Shown piece after piece: positions 32,559 to 42,929 of a DNA stretch of 64,000 bases; within the stretch, counting starts at the first letter, position 1; each line of letters starts with the position of its first letter. Both the position numbers and the translations under genes were made by a program. The stretch comes from Paucibacter_B soli (lineage in GTDB: Bacteria > Pseudomonadota > Gammaproteobacteria > Burkholderiales > Burkholderiaceae_C), in contig NZ_JBBHJW010000005.1 in assembly GCF_037482845.1 (NCBI RefSeq), forward strand, positions 310,001 to 374,000, given 5' to 3'. The notes under the pieces were generated by a model that made no database searches, was not told the DNA's origin, and saw only the letters and a program-made list of their open reading frames with translations.

Positions 32559-33689
32559 ATGCAGATAGGTGTCCCGCGCGAGAGCGCGGCCTCAGAGACC
32601 CGTGTGGCGCTCACGCCCGAGACGGCCAAGAAGCTGAAAAGCCAGGGTCATGTCTTGCGTGTGGAGAGCGGCGCCGGCCTCGCGGCCAGCATCACCGACG
32701 AGGCCTATGTGGCCGCGGGTGCCGAGATCACCGACCGCGCCGGGGCGCTGGGCGCCGAGCTGGTGCTGAAGGTGAGGAGCCCGAATGCCGAGGAGTTGGC
32801 GCTGATGAAGCCCGGCTGTGCCCTGGTGGGCATGCTGAATCCCTTCGACAAGCCCGGCCTGCAGGCCCTGGCCACGGCCGGCCTGACCAGCTTTGCGCTC
32901 GAGGCCGCGCCGCGCACCACGCGCGCGCAGAGCATGGACGTGCTGTCCAGCCAGGCCAATATCGCCGGCTACAAGGCGGTGATGATCGCGGCGGACCGCT
33001 ATCAGCGCTTCTTCCCCATGCTGATGACGGCCGCGGGCACCGTGAAGGCGGCGCGTGTGGTGGTGCTGGGCGTGGGCGTGGCGGGCCTGCAGGCGATTGC
33101 CACCGCCAAGCGCCTGGGCGCGGTGATCGAGGCCTCAGATGTACGGCCCTCGGTGAAGGAGCAGGTCGAGTCGCTGGGCGCCAAGTTCATCGAGGTGCCT
33201 TACGAGACCGCAGAGGAAAAGGAAGCGGCCGAGGGCGTGGGCGGTTATGCCAAGCCGATGCCGCCGAGCTGGCTGGCGCGCCAGCAGGCCGAGGTGGCCA
33301 AGCGCGTGGCGCAGGCCGATGTGGTGATCACCACCGCCCTGATCCCGGGCCGCGCCGCGCCGGTGCTGGTGAGCGAGGAAATGGTCAGGAGCATGAAGCC
33401 GGGTTCGGTGATCGTGGACCTGGCGGCCGGCAAGGGCCCCGAGGGCCGCGGCGGCAACTGCCCGCTCACCGAAACCGACCAGACCGTGGTCAAGCATGGC
33501 GTGACCCTGGTGGGCGAGACCAATCTGGCCGCACTCGTCGCGGCCGATGCCTCGGCCCTCTATGCCCGCAATGTGCTGGACTTCCTCAAGCTCGTGATCA
33601 GCAAGGACGGCGCCTTCCAGGTGCCCATGGATGACGACATCGTCGTCGCCTGCCTGATGACGCAAGACGGACAAGTGAAGCGAGCCTGA
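32559..33689 (+). CDS. pntAA: NAD(P) transhydrogenase subunit alpha, part 1 (NAD-binding)
   Basis: Soluble NAD(H)-binding component of the proton-translocating transhydrogenase, which makes NADPH from NADH at the expense of the proton gradient. The 376 residues begin MQIGVPRESAASETRVALTP, shared with alanine dehydrogenase, and have VVVLGVGVAGLQAIATAKRLGA (Rossmann fold, about 168-189), the RQQAEVAKRVAQADVVITTA block and VIVDLAAGKGPEGRGGNC. This split form (alpha in two chains) is typical of alpha- and betaproteobacteria. GAGGAG precedes the ATG. First gene of a three-gene operon. Confidence 0.95.
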   Translation: MQIGVPRESAASETRVALTPETAKKLKSQGHVLRVESGAGLAASITDEAYVAAGAEITDRAGALGAELVLKVRSPNAEELALMKPGCALVGMLNPFDKPGLQALATAGLTSFALEAAPRTTRAQSMDVLSSQANIAGYKAVMIAADRYQRFFPMLMTAAGTVKAARVVVLGVGVAGLQAIATAKRLGAVIEASDVRPSVKEQVESLGAKFIEVPYETAEEKEAAEGVGGYAKPMPPSWLARQQAEVAKRVAQADVVITTALIPGRAAPVLVSEEMVRSMKPGSVIVDLAAGKGPEGRGGNCPLTETDQTVVKHGVTLVGETNLAALVAADASALYARNVLDFLKLVISKDGAFQVPMDDDIVVACLMTQDGQVKRA

Positions 33690-33690
33690 T

Positions 33691-34001
33691 ATGGACACCG
33701 TATCTCCCACCCTGATCAATCTGATCATCTTCGTGCTGGCGATCTACGTCGGCTACCACGTGGTCTGGAATGTCACGCCGGCGCTGCACACGCCGCTGAT
33801 GGCGGTCACCAACGCGATCTCGGCCATCGTCATCGTCGGCGCCATGCTGGCCGCGGCGCTCACCGAGACCGACCTCGGCAAGTTCATGGGCACCTTGGCG
33901 GTGGCGCTGGCAGCCGTCAATGTGTTCGGCGGCTTCCTGGTGACGCGGCGCATGCTGGAGATGTTCCGCAAGAAGGATAAGAAGCAAGCGGAGGCCAAGC
34001 A

Positions 34002-34005
<4 letters not shown>
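33691..34005 (+). CDS. pntAB: NAD(P) transhydrogenase subunit alpha, part 2 (membrane)
   Basis: A 104-residue membrane component with three hydrophobic helices: LINLIIFVLAIYVGYHVVW, ISAIVIVGAMLAAAL and LAVALAAVNVFGGFLV. The HTPLMAVTNAIS sequence between the first two is highly conserved in this subunit. The C-terminus is Lys-rich (FRKKDKKQAEAK), facing the cytoplasm. The start is one base after the pntAA stop, and the stop overlaps the pntB start (ATGA), so production of the three parts is coupled. Confidence 0.95.
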
Positions 34006-35426
<1,421 letters not shown>

Positions 35427-35431
35427 CGGCG

Positions 35432-37387
35432 ATGGGCGCTGGTGCCTGGGAGCCGGAGGCCACAAGCGCCACCGCCCCAGCGCGCCGGCTGGGTGGTTGG
35501 GCGCAGCTGGCGCTGGCCATGCTGCTGCCGGTCCTGCTGATGCTGGGCCTGCATGCACTCTCGCAGCGCTACAACACCGCGCTGCCGCCCGAGGTCTTGC
35601 GCCTCAGCCAGGCCTGGCAGTTCGCCGACGACAGCGAACTGCTGCCGGCGCGAGCGCCTGAACACGCGCGCCTCGTGACGCTGCCGTTTGCGCAGTCGCA
35701 GCTCAGGGGCGCGACCCTGGGTGCGAACTGGCTGCTGCTGGACTTCGAGCTCGGCCAGCCGGCGCAGACGCCGTTTCTGCTGAGCCTGCAGCACCGCCCC
35801 AGCGTCACCGCCTACCTGGACGGCGAGTTGCTCGCCTACTCCAGCGTGGGCGACGAGGTCGAGATCGCGCAGCGCGGCCTGATGCTGGGCAGCCGCAACC
35901 TGCTGGTAAATGTGCCGCCTTCGATGCTCGAGGCGGGGCCGCATCGGCTTGCGCTGCGCCTGTTCGCGCCGGGCTTCGAGGGCAGCAACCTCTCGCCGGT
36001 CTTGCTGGGGCCGGCCGAGGCGGTGCGCAGCCTGCAGGAAAGCCGGCGCGCCTGGCAGGGCGCGCGCCTGGTCACCGCGCTCAGCGGCCTCATCATCGGC
36101 CTGTTCCTGCTGATGGTCTGGCTGGCGCTGCGCCAGGAATGGCTGAACGGCGTGACCGGCATCTACTGCCTGCTGGCGGCCCTGCTGCTGCTGCCCTATC
36201 TGGCGGGCGCGCCGCTGCTGCCGGCGCCCTGGTGGCGCATGCTGCTGGACGCCGCCGACGTGATCTCCAAGGCGCTGATGCTGTTCCTGGTGGCGAAGCT
36301 GCTGGGCTGGCCGACGCGCTGGCCGCAGCGCCTTGCGCTGGCCTATGCCTTGCTGGGCCTGCCGCTGGACCTCTGGGCCGCCCATGCGGGGCTGGCCTGG
36401 ACCGATTTCTCGCAGCCCTGGCCCTGGTGGGCGCTGGGCAGCCGCAGCATCGTCTTGCTGGTGGCTTGGGCGCTGGCGCTGCGCGCCGCCTGGCGCAGCG
36501 GCCGCCCGGTGCTGGGCATGGGTGCGGCGGTGGTGGGCCTGTCGGTGCTGGCCTGGATGTATGTGAGTTATTTCGCCCTGCTGGAGCGCGAGCGCTTCAG
36601 CGTGGTGGACGTGAATGTGGTAGGTTATGCCTGCCTCATCATGATGGCCGGCTTTGCGCTGCAGCGCCGCTTCGTGCATTCCTTGCGCGCCCAGAACCAG
36701 GCGCGCGCCGAGCTGGAGGCGGCGCTGGCGCAGCGCAGCGCCGAGCTGGAGGCACGTTACCGGGAGCTGCAGCACAGCGAGCAGCTGCGCAGCGCGGCCG
36801 AGGAGCGCGAGCGCCTCTTGCAGGAGATGCACGACGGCCTGGGTTCGCAGCTGCTGATGGCCAAGCTGGGCGCCGAACAGGGCATGGACCGCGAGACCCT
36901 CAGCCGCCTGCTCGACGATTGCGTGGACGAGATGCGCCTCACCGTCGACGCCCTGGCCATCAACGATGGCGATCTGAGCCTGCTGCTGGCCAACTTCCGC
37001 CACCGCATGGGCAAGCGCCTGGGCGCTGCGGGCCTGGAAGTGGACTGGCAGCTGGGCGACACGCCCGCACTGCCGCGCCTGATGGGCACGCATGGCCGCG
37101 ATCTGGTGCGCATCGTGCAGGAGGCGCTCAGCAATGTGCTGCACCATGCCCAGGCCACGCGCGTGCGCTTTCGCACCCGGCTGACCGAGGATGGCGGCGC
37201 GGTGCTGCTGAGCATCAACGACAACGGTCGCGGTCTGCCCGAGGCACCGCGCGCCGGCCAGGGCCTGCGCAATATGCGCAAGCGCGCGCAGCGCATCGGC
37301 GCCGAGATCGCATGGCGGCCGGGCGAGGAGGGTGGCTGCGAGCTGTGCCTGTTGATACCGGTGGCGCCACTCGAGCGTGCGCTCTAA
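35432..37387 (+). CDS. Sensor histidine kinase with 7TM-DISM-like input
   Basis: A 651-residue kinase. After an N-terminal helix (LALAMLLPVLLMLGLHAL), about 140 periplasmic residues form a beta-rich domain (FLLSLQHRPSVTAYLDGELL), then about seven helices (LVTALSGLIIGLFLLMVWLAL onwards, about 210-410) as in 7TMR-DISM sensors. A coiled coil (ELEAALAQRSAELEARYREL) leads to the HisKA_3 domain with His467 in LQEMHDGLGSQLL, and the ATPase domain with IVQEALSNVLHHAQA, INDNGRGLP and GQGLRNMRKRA. No response-regulator gene is adjacent, so it is an orphan at this locus. It follows pntB by five bases. Confidence 0.88.
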   Translation: MGAGAWEPEATSATAPARRLGGWAQLALAMLLPVLLMLGLHALSQRYNTALPPEVLRLSQAWQFADDSELLPARAPEHARLVTLPFAQSQLRGATLGANWLLLDFELGQPAQTPFLLSLQHRPSVTAYLDGELLAYSSVGDEVEIAQRGLMLGSRNLLVNVPPSMLEAGPHRLALRLFAPGFEGSNLSPVLLGPAEAVRSLQESRRAWQGARLVTALSGLIIGLFLLMVWLALRQEWLNGVTGIYCLLAALLLLPYLAGAPLLPAPWWRMLLDAADVISKALMLFLVAKLLGWPTRWPQRLALAYALLGLPLDLWAAHAGLAWTDFSQPWPWWALGSRSIVLLVAWALALRAAWRSGRPVLGMGAAVVGLSVLAWMYVSYFALLERERFSVVDVNVVGYACLIMMAGFALQRRFVHSLRAQNQARAELEAALAQRSAELEARYRELQHSEQLRSAAEERERLLQEMHDGLGSQLLMAKLGAEQGMDRETLSRLLDDCVDEMRLTVDALAINDGDLSLLLANFRHRMGKRLGAAGLEVDWQLGDTPALPRLMGTHGRDLVRIVQEALSNVLHHAQATRVRFRTRLTEDGGAVLLSINDNGRGLPEAPRAGQGLRNMRKRAQRIGAEIAWRPGEEGGCELCLLIPVAPLERAL

Positions 37388-37464
37388 AGAGCGCTATCGA
37401 ATCCCCTGATGCTGCGGGCCGCAGCCATGGCCGAGAATGCGCCCACCGTACTGGAGACAAAGCG

Positions 37465-39138
37465 ATGGAGAAAATCTGGCTGAAGCATTATTCCGAGGGC
37501 GTGCCCGCGGAGATCAACACCGGGCTTTATCCATCCTTGGTCGACCTGATGGACGCGGCGTTCAAGAAGTATCCCGAGCGCCCAGCCTACAAGCTGATGG
37601 GCCGCAGCATCAGCTTCGCGCAGATCGACGCGATGTCGCGTGCCCTGGCCGCCTATCTGCAGAGCCTGGGCCTGGACAAGGGTGACCGCGTCGCCCTCAT
37701 GATGCCCAACATCCCGCAATACCCGGTGGCGGTGGCGGCGGTGCTGCGCGCCGGCTATGTGGTGGTGAACGTGAACCCGCTCTACACGCCGCGCGAACTC
37801 GAGCACCAGCTCAAGGATTGCGGCGCCAAGGCCATCGTCATCATCGAGAATTTTGCCGCCACCCTGCAGCAGGTCATCAACCAGGTGCCCACCAAGCATG
37901 TGGTGCTGGCCGCCATGGGTGATCTGCTGGGCTTTCCCAAAGGGCTCATCGTCAACTACGTGGTGCGCAAGGTGAAGAAGCTGGTGCCGGCCTTCGAGCT
38001 GCCCAGCGCGGTGCGCTTCAACGACGCCCTGAGCCGCGGCCGTGGCATGGCCTACAAGGCGCCGCATGTGCAGCCTGGCGATATCGCGGTGCTGCAGTAC
38101 ACCGGCGGCACCACCGGCGTCAGCAAGGGCGCGGTGCTGCTGCACCGCAATCTGGTGGCCAATGTGATGCAGGCCGAGGCCTGGTACCAGCCCGCACTCA
38201 AGAAGATCCCGGCCGGCGAGCAGATGGTGAGCATTTGCGCGTTGCCGCTCTATCACATCTTCGGTTTCACCACGAACATGATGCTGTCCATGCACATGGG
38301 CGGCTGCAATGTGCTGATCCCGAATCCGCGCGACCTGCCGGCGGTATTCAAGGAGCTGGCACAGCATCGTTTCCACAGCCTGCCGGCCGTCAACACGCTG
38401 TTCATGGCGATGGCCAACCACCCCGACTTCAACAGCGTGGACTGGAGCCATCTGGCGATCTCGGTGGGCGGTGGCATGGCGGTGCAACAGGCCACCGCCA
38501 AGCTCTGGCTGGAAAAGACCGGCTGCCCCATCGTCGAGGGCTATGGCCTCTCGGAAACCTCGCCGGTCGCCACCTGCAACCCCACCGACAGCAAGGCCTA
38601 CAGCGGCACCATAGGCATGCCCATGTCCAGCACCGAGCTCAAGCTGCTGGACGACGATGGCCAGGAGGTTGGCCCCGGCCAGGCCGGCGAGATCGCCATC
38701 AAGGGCCCGCAGGTGATGGCCGGCTACTGGCAGCGCCCCGACGAGACCGCCAAGGTGATGACGCCCGACGGCTTCTTCCGCACCGGCGACATCGGCACGG
38801 TGGACGAGCGCGGCTACTTCAAGATCGTGGACCGCAAGAAGGACATGATTCTGGTGAGCGGCTTCAATGTCTATCCGAACGAGATCGAGGATGTGCTGAC
38901 GCAGATGGAGGGCGTGCTGGAATGTGCCGCCGTGGGCATCCCCGACGAGAAGGCCGGCGAGGCCGTCAAGGTCGTGATCGTGAAGAAGAACCCAGCCATC
39001 GGCGAGGCCGATGTGCGCGCCTATTGCGAGGCCAATCTGACCGGCTACAAGCGCCCCAAGATCGTCGAGTTCCGCACCGAGCTGCCCAAGACACCGGTGG
39101 GCAAGATCTTGCGGCGTGAACTGCGCGACAAGAAGTAG
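37465..39138 (+). CDS. fadD: Long-chain fatty-acid CoA ligase
   Basis: FadD activates long-chain fatty acids as acyl-CoA via an acyl-AMP intermediate, at the inner face of the cytoplasmic membrane, for beta-oxidation. The 557-residue protein opens with MEKIWLKHYSEGVPAEI, typical for FadD, and contains the P-loop-like YTGGTTGVSKGAVL (about residues 210-225), VEGYGLSETSPV (adenylate binding), FRTGDIGTVDERGYFKIVDR, KKDMILVSGFNVYPNEIE and the catalytic Lys in TPVGKILRRELR near the C-terminus. The start at 37465 is supported by the family N-terminus. It is followed at 32 bases by an unknown gene. Confidence 0.95.
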   Translation: MEKIWLKHYSEGVPAEINTGLYPSLVDLMDAAFKKYPERPAYKLMGRSISFAQIDAMSRALAAYLQSLGLDKGDRVALMMPNIPQYPVAVAAVLRAGYVVVNVNPLYTPRELEHQLKDCGAKAIVIIENFAATLQQVINQVPTKHVVLAAMGDLLGFPKGLIVNYVVRKVKKLVPAFELPSAVRFNDALSRGRGMAYKAPHVQPGDIAVLQYTGGTTGVSKGAVLLHRNLVANVMQAEAWYQPALKKIPAGEQMVSICALPLYHIFGFTTNMMLSMHMGGCNVLIPNPRDLPAVFKELAQHRFHSLPAVNTLFMAMANHPDFNSVDWSHLAISVGGGMAVQQATAKLWLEKTGCPIVEGYGLSETSPVATCNPTDSKAYSGTIGMPMSSTELKLLDDDGQEVGPGQAGEIAIKGPQVMAGYWQRPDETAKVMTPDGFFRTGDIGTVDERGYFKIVDRKKDMILVSGFNVYPNEIEDVLTQMEGVLECAAVGIPDEKAGEAVKVVIVKKNPAIGEADVRAYCEANLTGYKRPKIVEFRTELPKTPVGKILRRELRDKK

Positions 39139-39170
39139 CAAACCCTGAACCGAGCCACGGAAGGATTGCG

Positions 39171-39674
39171 GTGCTGGACCTGTTCTATCAGAAGACCGAA
39201 GCCGGACGCGCTGAAATCAAGAGCCGTGCCCTGGCCCTCTCGCGCGTGGCCCGCAATCTGCTGCTGGTGCTGGACGCCTCCAAGACCGCGCGCCAGTGGT
39301 TGGCGCTGGTGCAGGGCGCCAGCGAGACCGATTTCGAACTGCTGCTGCAGCATGAGCTGGTGGCGGTGCCCCGCGGCGCTGCCGTGGCGGCCGCCGCGCC
39401 CGCCACGCCCATCACGCCCATCACACCGCTGCTGGCGCTGGACGGCAGCGAACTGCCGCAACTGGCCTACGAGGAGCTGTACGCTTACCTTACCCGCCAT
39501 GCCAAGCAATACCTCGGCCTGATGAAGGGCTACAAGGTGGTGCTGGATGTGGAGCGCTGCGGCAATCTGCAGGAGCTGCAGCTGCTGGCGCAACGCTTTG
39601 TCGAACAGGTGCGCGAGGCCCAGGGCGAAGACCTGGCCGGCCAGGTGCGGCGCGCCATGGGCATGAGCGGCTGA
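39171..39674 (+). CDS. Conserved hypothetical protein between fadD and rsmE
   Basis: A 167-residue protein I do not recognise. It starts at a GTG (MLDLFYQKTEAGRAEIKSRA) with a good GGAAGGA 8-9 bases upstream. It looks soluble and mainly helical (ALALSRVARNLLLVLDASKTARQWLALV; YEELYAYLTRHAKQYLGLMKGYKVVLD), with a Pro/Thr/Ala linker in the middle (AAAAPATPITPITPLLAL). There is no signal peptide or zinc motif. Its position between fadD and rsmE on the same strand with small gaps suggests co-transcription but gives no functional clue. Confidence 0.75.
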   Translation: MLDLFYQKTEAGRAEIKSRALALSRVARNLLLVLDASKTARQWLALVQGASETDFELLLQHELVAVPRGAAVAAAAPATPITPITPLLALDGSELPQLAYEELYAYLTRHAKQYLGLMKGYKVVLDVERCGNLQELQLLAQRFVEQVREAQGEDLAGQVRRAMGMSG

Positions 39675-39706
39675 GGCTCTAAACTCGCGGGCTCAGGAGT
39701 TGAGCC

Positions 39707-40441
39707 ATGCCCCCGCGCTTTTTTGTTGAGACCCCGCTTGCCGCCGGCGAGCTGAGCCTGCCGCCCAGCGCGGCCCGCCATGTGCAGGTGCTGCGCCTGC
39801 AGCCCGGCAGCCCCGTGACCTTGTTCGACGGCAGCGGCGGCGAGTGGCAGGCCGAGGTGCTGGCGATGGGCCGCAGCGAGGTGCGCGTGCACTTGCAGGC
39901 GCGCCAGCTGGTGCAGCGCGAGCTCGCGCAAGACCTGACCCTGGCGCTGGTGATGCCCGCCAACGACCGCATGGATGGCCTGATCGAGAAGGCCACCGAG
40001 CTGGGCGCCGCGGCCGTGCAGCCGCTGATGAGCGAGCGCTCGGTGCTGCGCCTGGCCGGCGAGCGCGCCGACAAGAAGGTGGCGCATTGGCAGGGCGTGG
40101 CGGTGGCGGCCAGCGAGCAGAGCGGCCGCACGCGCGTGCCGCGCATCGCGCCGGTGCAGCCGCTGGCGGCCTGGCTGGCCGGTCTGGGCGAAGCCTCGCC
40201 GGCGCAGCGGCGCTGGCTGCTCAGCCCCGGTGCCGCCAGGCCTCTGCACGAGCTGGTGAACCAGCAGGCCGCTGCGGCCGAGACCCTGGTGCTGAGCGGC
40301 CCCGAGGGCGGGCTGAGCCCCACCGAAGAGGACGCCGCGCGTGCGCGCGGCTTCGTGGCCGCCAGGCTCGGCCCGCGCATCCTGCGCGCCGATACCGCGC
40401 CGCTGGCGGTGCTCTCCTGGCTGGCGCTGCAGTCGGCATGA
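39707..40441 (+). CDS. rsmE: 16S rRNA (uracil-1498-N3)-methyltransferase RsmE
   Basis: RsmE methylates N3 of U1498 in helix 44 of 16S rRNA using S-adenosylmethionine. The 244 residues have the N-terminal PUA-like part (PPRFFVETPLAAGELSLP, HVQVLRLQPGSPVTLFDGSGG) and a SPOUT-knot domain with KATELGAAAVQPLMSERSV, AVAASEQSGRTRVP, LVLSGPEGGLSPTEEDAA and LGPRILRADTAPLAVLS. All conserved stretches are readable and the length is normal. Its stop overlaps the start of the MFS gene (ATGA). Confidence 0.95.
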   Translation: MPPRFFVETPLAAGELSLPPSAARHVQVLRLQPGSPVTLFDGSGGEWQAEVLAMGRSEVRVHLQARQLVQRELAQDLTLALVMPANDRMDGLIEKATELGAAAVQPLMSERSVLRLAGERADKKVAHWQGVAVAASEQSGRTRVPRIAPVQPLAAWLAGLGEASPAQRRWLLSPGAARPLHELVNQQAAAAETLVLSGPEGGLSPTEEDAARARGFVAARLGPRILRADTAPLAVLSWLALQSA

Positions 40442-41607
40442 GGCGCTTGCTGCTGCTGACCCTGGCGCAAGGGCTTTTTCTCACCAACAACATCACCTTC
40501 ATCGCCATCAACGGCCTGGTGGGCCTGGCCCTGGCGCCGGTGCCCTGGATGGCGACGCTGCCGGTATGCGCCTATGTGGCGGGCAGCGCGCTGTTCGCGC
40601 CCCTGGTGGCGCGGCATCAGCGCGCCTGGGGGCGGCGGCGCGGCTTCCAGCTGGGCCTGCTGGTGGCCATGTGCAGCTGCGGCCTGGCCGGCTGGGGCGC
40701 GGCTGAGCAGCAGTTCTGGTGGGTGGTGGCGGCCACCGTGCTGGCGGGTTACTACAACGCCAATGCCGCGCTCTATCGCTTTGCCGCCACCGAGCTGGTG
40801 CCTGCCGAACAACGCGAAGCGGCGATTTCGTGGGTGCTGGCGGGCGGCATCCTGGGCGCGGTGATCGGGCCCGCCCTGGCCAGGCTGAGCAAGAACCTGC
40901 TGACCGTGCCCTTTGCCGGCGCCTACCTGGTGCTGATAGGCGTGGCCCTGCTGGGCCTGCTGCTGATTTCGCTGATCCGCTTTCCGCCCCTGGCCGAGGG
41001 CGGACTCGGCGCGCCGCAGGGCCGCAGCCTGGCCGAGTTGGCGCGCCAGCCCGTCTTTGTGGTGGCGATTGCCGCCTGCGCGCTGGGCTATGGCGTGATG
41101 AATCTGCTGATGGCGGCCACGCCCATCGCGATGGCGCAATGCGCCCTGCCCTTCGACGCCGCCGCCCAGGTGCTGCAATGGCATGTGCTGGGCATGTTCG
41201 TGCCGAGCTTCTTCACCGGCCGGCTGATCAAGCGATTCGACGCCCTGCCGGTGATGGGCGTGGGCGTGCTGCTGAACCTGGCCTGCGTGCTGTTTGCACT
41301 CTCGGGTCAGGACCTGCTGCATTTCAGCGGCGCGCTGCTGACCCTGGGTGTGGGTTGGAACTTTTTGTTCGTGGGCGGCACCACCCTGTTCACACGCGCC
41401 TATCTGCCGGCCGAGCGCACTCGCGCCCAGGCCGCCATGGAGGTGTGCATCAACTGCACCATGACCGTCACCGCCTTCAGCTCGGGCGCCCTGGTCACCA
41501 CCGGTGGCTGGCAGTGGATGAATCTCGGCAGCCTGCTGCCCCTGGCGGCCGTGGGTGCGGCGCTGCTGTGGCTGGCGCTGCAGTCGCGGTCGAAACGGCC
41601 GGCCTGA
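40438..41607 (+). CDS. MFS transporter
   Basis: A 389-residue major facilitator superfamily protein with about 12 hydrophobic segments, from LLLLTLAQGLFLTNNITFIA to LLPLAAVGAALLWLALQ. The basic loop RHQRAWGRRRGFQ between helices 2 and 3 is the usual MFS motif A region, and RLIKRFDALPVMGVG is its counterpart in the second half. The transported compound is unknown; related proteins are annotated as YfcJ-like or arabinose-efflux-like transporters. It is translationally coupled to rsmE and convergent with the methyltransferase gene 19 bases away. Confidence 0.9.
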   Translation: MRRLLLLTLAQGLFLTNNITFIAINGLVGLALAPVPWMATLPVCAYVAGSALFAPLVARHQRAWGRRRGFQLGLLVAMCSCGLAGWGAAEQQFWWVVAATVLAGYYNANAALYRFAATELVPAEQREAAISWVLAGGILGAVIGPALARLSKNLLTVPFAGAYLVLIGVALLGLLLISLIRFPPLAEGGLGAPQGRSLAELARQPVFVVAIAACALGYGVMNLLMAATPIAMAQCALPFDAAAQVLQWHVLGMFVPSFFTGRLIKRFDALPVMGVGVLLNLACVLFALSGQDLLHFSGALLTLGVGWNFLFVGGTTLFTRAYLPAERTRAQAAMEVCINCTMTVTAFSSGALVTTGGWQWMNLGSLLPLAAVGAALLWLALQSRSKRPA

Positions 41608-41626
41608 TCGTCGCCGGACGCGCAAG

Positions 41627-42904
41627 CTAGTCGTTGGGTTCCGCGTCCGCAGCATCCGCCCTGGGTGCGCGCGCCGAGCCCGCCACCAGATCGAAGCGGA
41701 ACAGCCGGCATTCGATCGGGCCGTTCCACATCGGGAAGCGGCGCGATTCCTTCAGCCGCATCTTGCTGGGCAGCTTCATATCGGGGCTGAGCATCCAGGC
41801 GGTCCAACCGGCGCTGTTGTGCGTGTAGCCGCGCTTCCAGTGCGAGGCCAGGCGCGGGAAGAAATCGTCGGTGGCGTCGCGCTGCTCGGAGCCGCTGGAT
41901 TCGCGCACCGCCGCCGCCTTGCCGCGCACCTCGATGCGTTCGCCATAGGGCGGATTCATCATCAGCGTGCCGGGCATGCCCTCGGGCAGCTGCGGCGCGG
42001 GGCGCTCCAGCGCGTCGCCGCCGTTGAACTGGATGTACTGGGCCACGCCGGCGCGCTCGGCATTGCGGCGCGCGAAATCCACCATGCGGAAGGCCACGTC
42101 GCTGGCGTAGATGGGCACGGCGGGTGCATGCACGCGTGCCTCGGCGGCGCGCTTGAGCTCGGCCCAGCGGTTCTGCAGCGGCTGGAAGGGCAGCTGCCTC
42201 TCGAATGCAAAGCGCCTTTGAATGCCGGGCGCCGCGCCGCTGGCGATCAGGGCCGCCTCGATCGGGATGGTGCCCGAGCCGCAGCAGGGGTCGTGCAGGG
42301 CACCGCCGGTCTCGGGCGTGCCCTTCCAGCCGGCCGCGGCCAGCATCGCGGCGGCAAGCGTTTCCTTCAGCGGCGCATCGCCCTTGTCGACGCGCCAGCC
42401 GCGCTTGAAGAGCGGTTCGCCCGAGCTGTCCACATAGAGGGCGGCACGTTCCTCGCCCACATGCAGCACCACCGGCAGGTCGGGGGCGTAGGTGTCGACG
42501 CTGGGGCGCTCGCCGGTGGCATCGCGCAGGGTGTCGCAGATCGCGTCCTTGACCCTCAGGGTGGCGAAGTTGAGGCTCTTGAGCGGCGAGCGGTGCGCGG
42601 TGGTGTCGACCTTGATGGTGTGCTGCGGCGTGATCCAGCGCTCCCAATCGACCCGGCGTGCCAGCGCATAGAGATCGTCCTCATGGCGGTAGCCGCCCTC
42701 GATCAGCTCCACCAGCACGCGCTGCGCGAGCCGGCTCTCGAGGTTGATGATCAGCACCGCCTCGCTTTCAGCGCGCACCGCGCAGCCGCCGCGCAAGGCC
42801 TCGATCTTGCCCTTGGGCAGGATGGCGCGCAGCTCCTGCTCCAGCAGGGCTTCGACACCGCCGGGGCAGGACACAAACAGGTTCAGGGTTTCGGCGCGGG
42901 ACAT
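41627..42904 (-). CDS. rlmL: RlmL-type 23S rRNA (guanine-N2) methyltransferase, short form
   Basis: A 425-residue THUMP-domain methyltransferase. Residues 1 to about 160 form the ferredoxin-like and THUMP RNA-binding part (LFVSCPGGVEALLEQELRAI, HRSPLKSLNFATLRVKDAICD). The Rossmann domain follows with HDPCCGSGTIPIEAALIA (SAM site) and the catalytic MMNPPYGERI. It equals the N-terminal half of E. coli RlmKL (about 700 residues), which makes m2G2445; the RlmK half for m7G2069 is missing. The start at 42904 matches the family N-terminus. Divergence from the next gene is not an issue, as both are on the minus strand with 25 bases between. Confidence 0.88.
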   Translation of the reverse strand: MSRAETLNLFVSCPGGVEALLEQELRAILPKGKIEALRGGCAVRAESEAVLIINLESRLAQRVLVELIEGGYRHEDDLYALARRVDWERWITPQHTIKVDTTAHRSPLKSLNFATLRVKDAICDTLRDATGERPSVDTYAPDLPVVLHVGEERAALYVDSSGEPLFKRGWRVDKGDAPLKETLAAAMLAAAGWKGTPETGGALHDPCCGSGTIPIEAALIASGAAPGIQRRFAFERQLPFQPLQNRWAELKRAAEARVHAPAVPIYASDVAFRMVDFARRNAERAGVAQYIQFNGGDALERPAPQLPEGMPGTLMMNPPYGERIEVRGKAAAVRESSGSEQRDATDDFFPRLASHWKRGYTHNSAGWTAWMLSPDMKLPSKMRLKESRRFPMWNGPIECRLFRFDLVAGSARAPRADAADAEPND

Positions 42905-42929
42905 GGCGGCAGGGGGCGGGAGAAAACGC

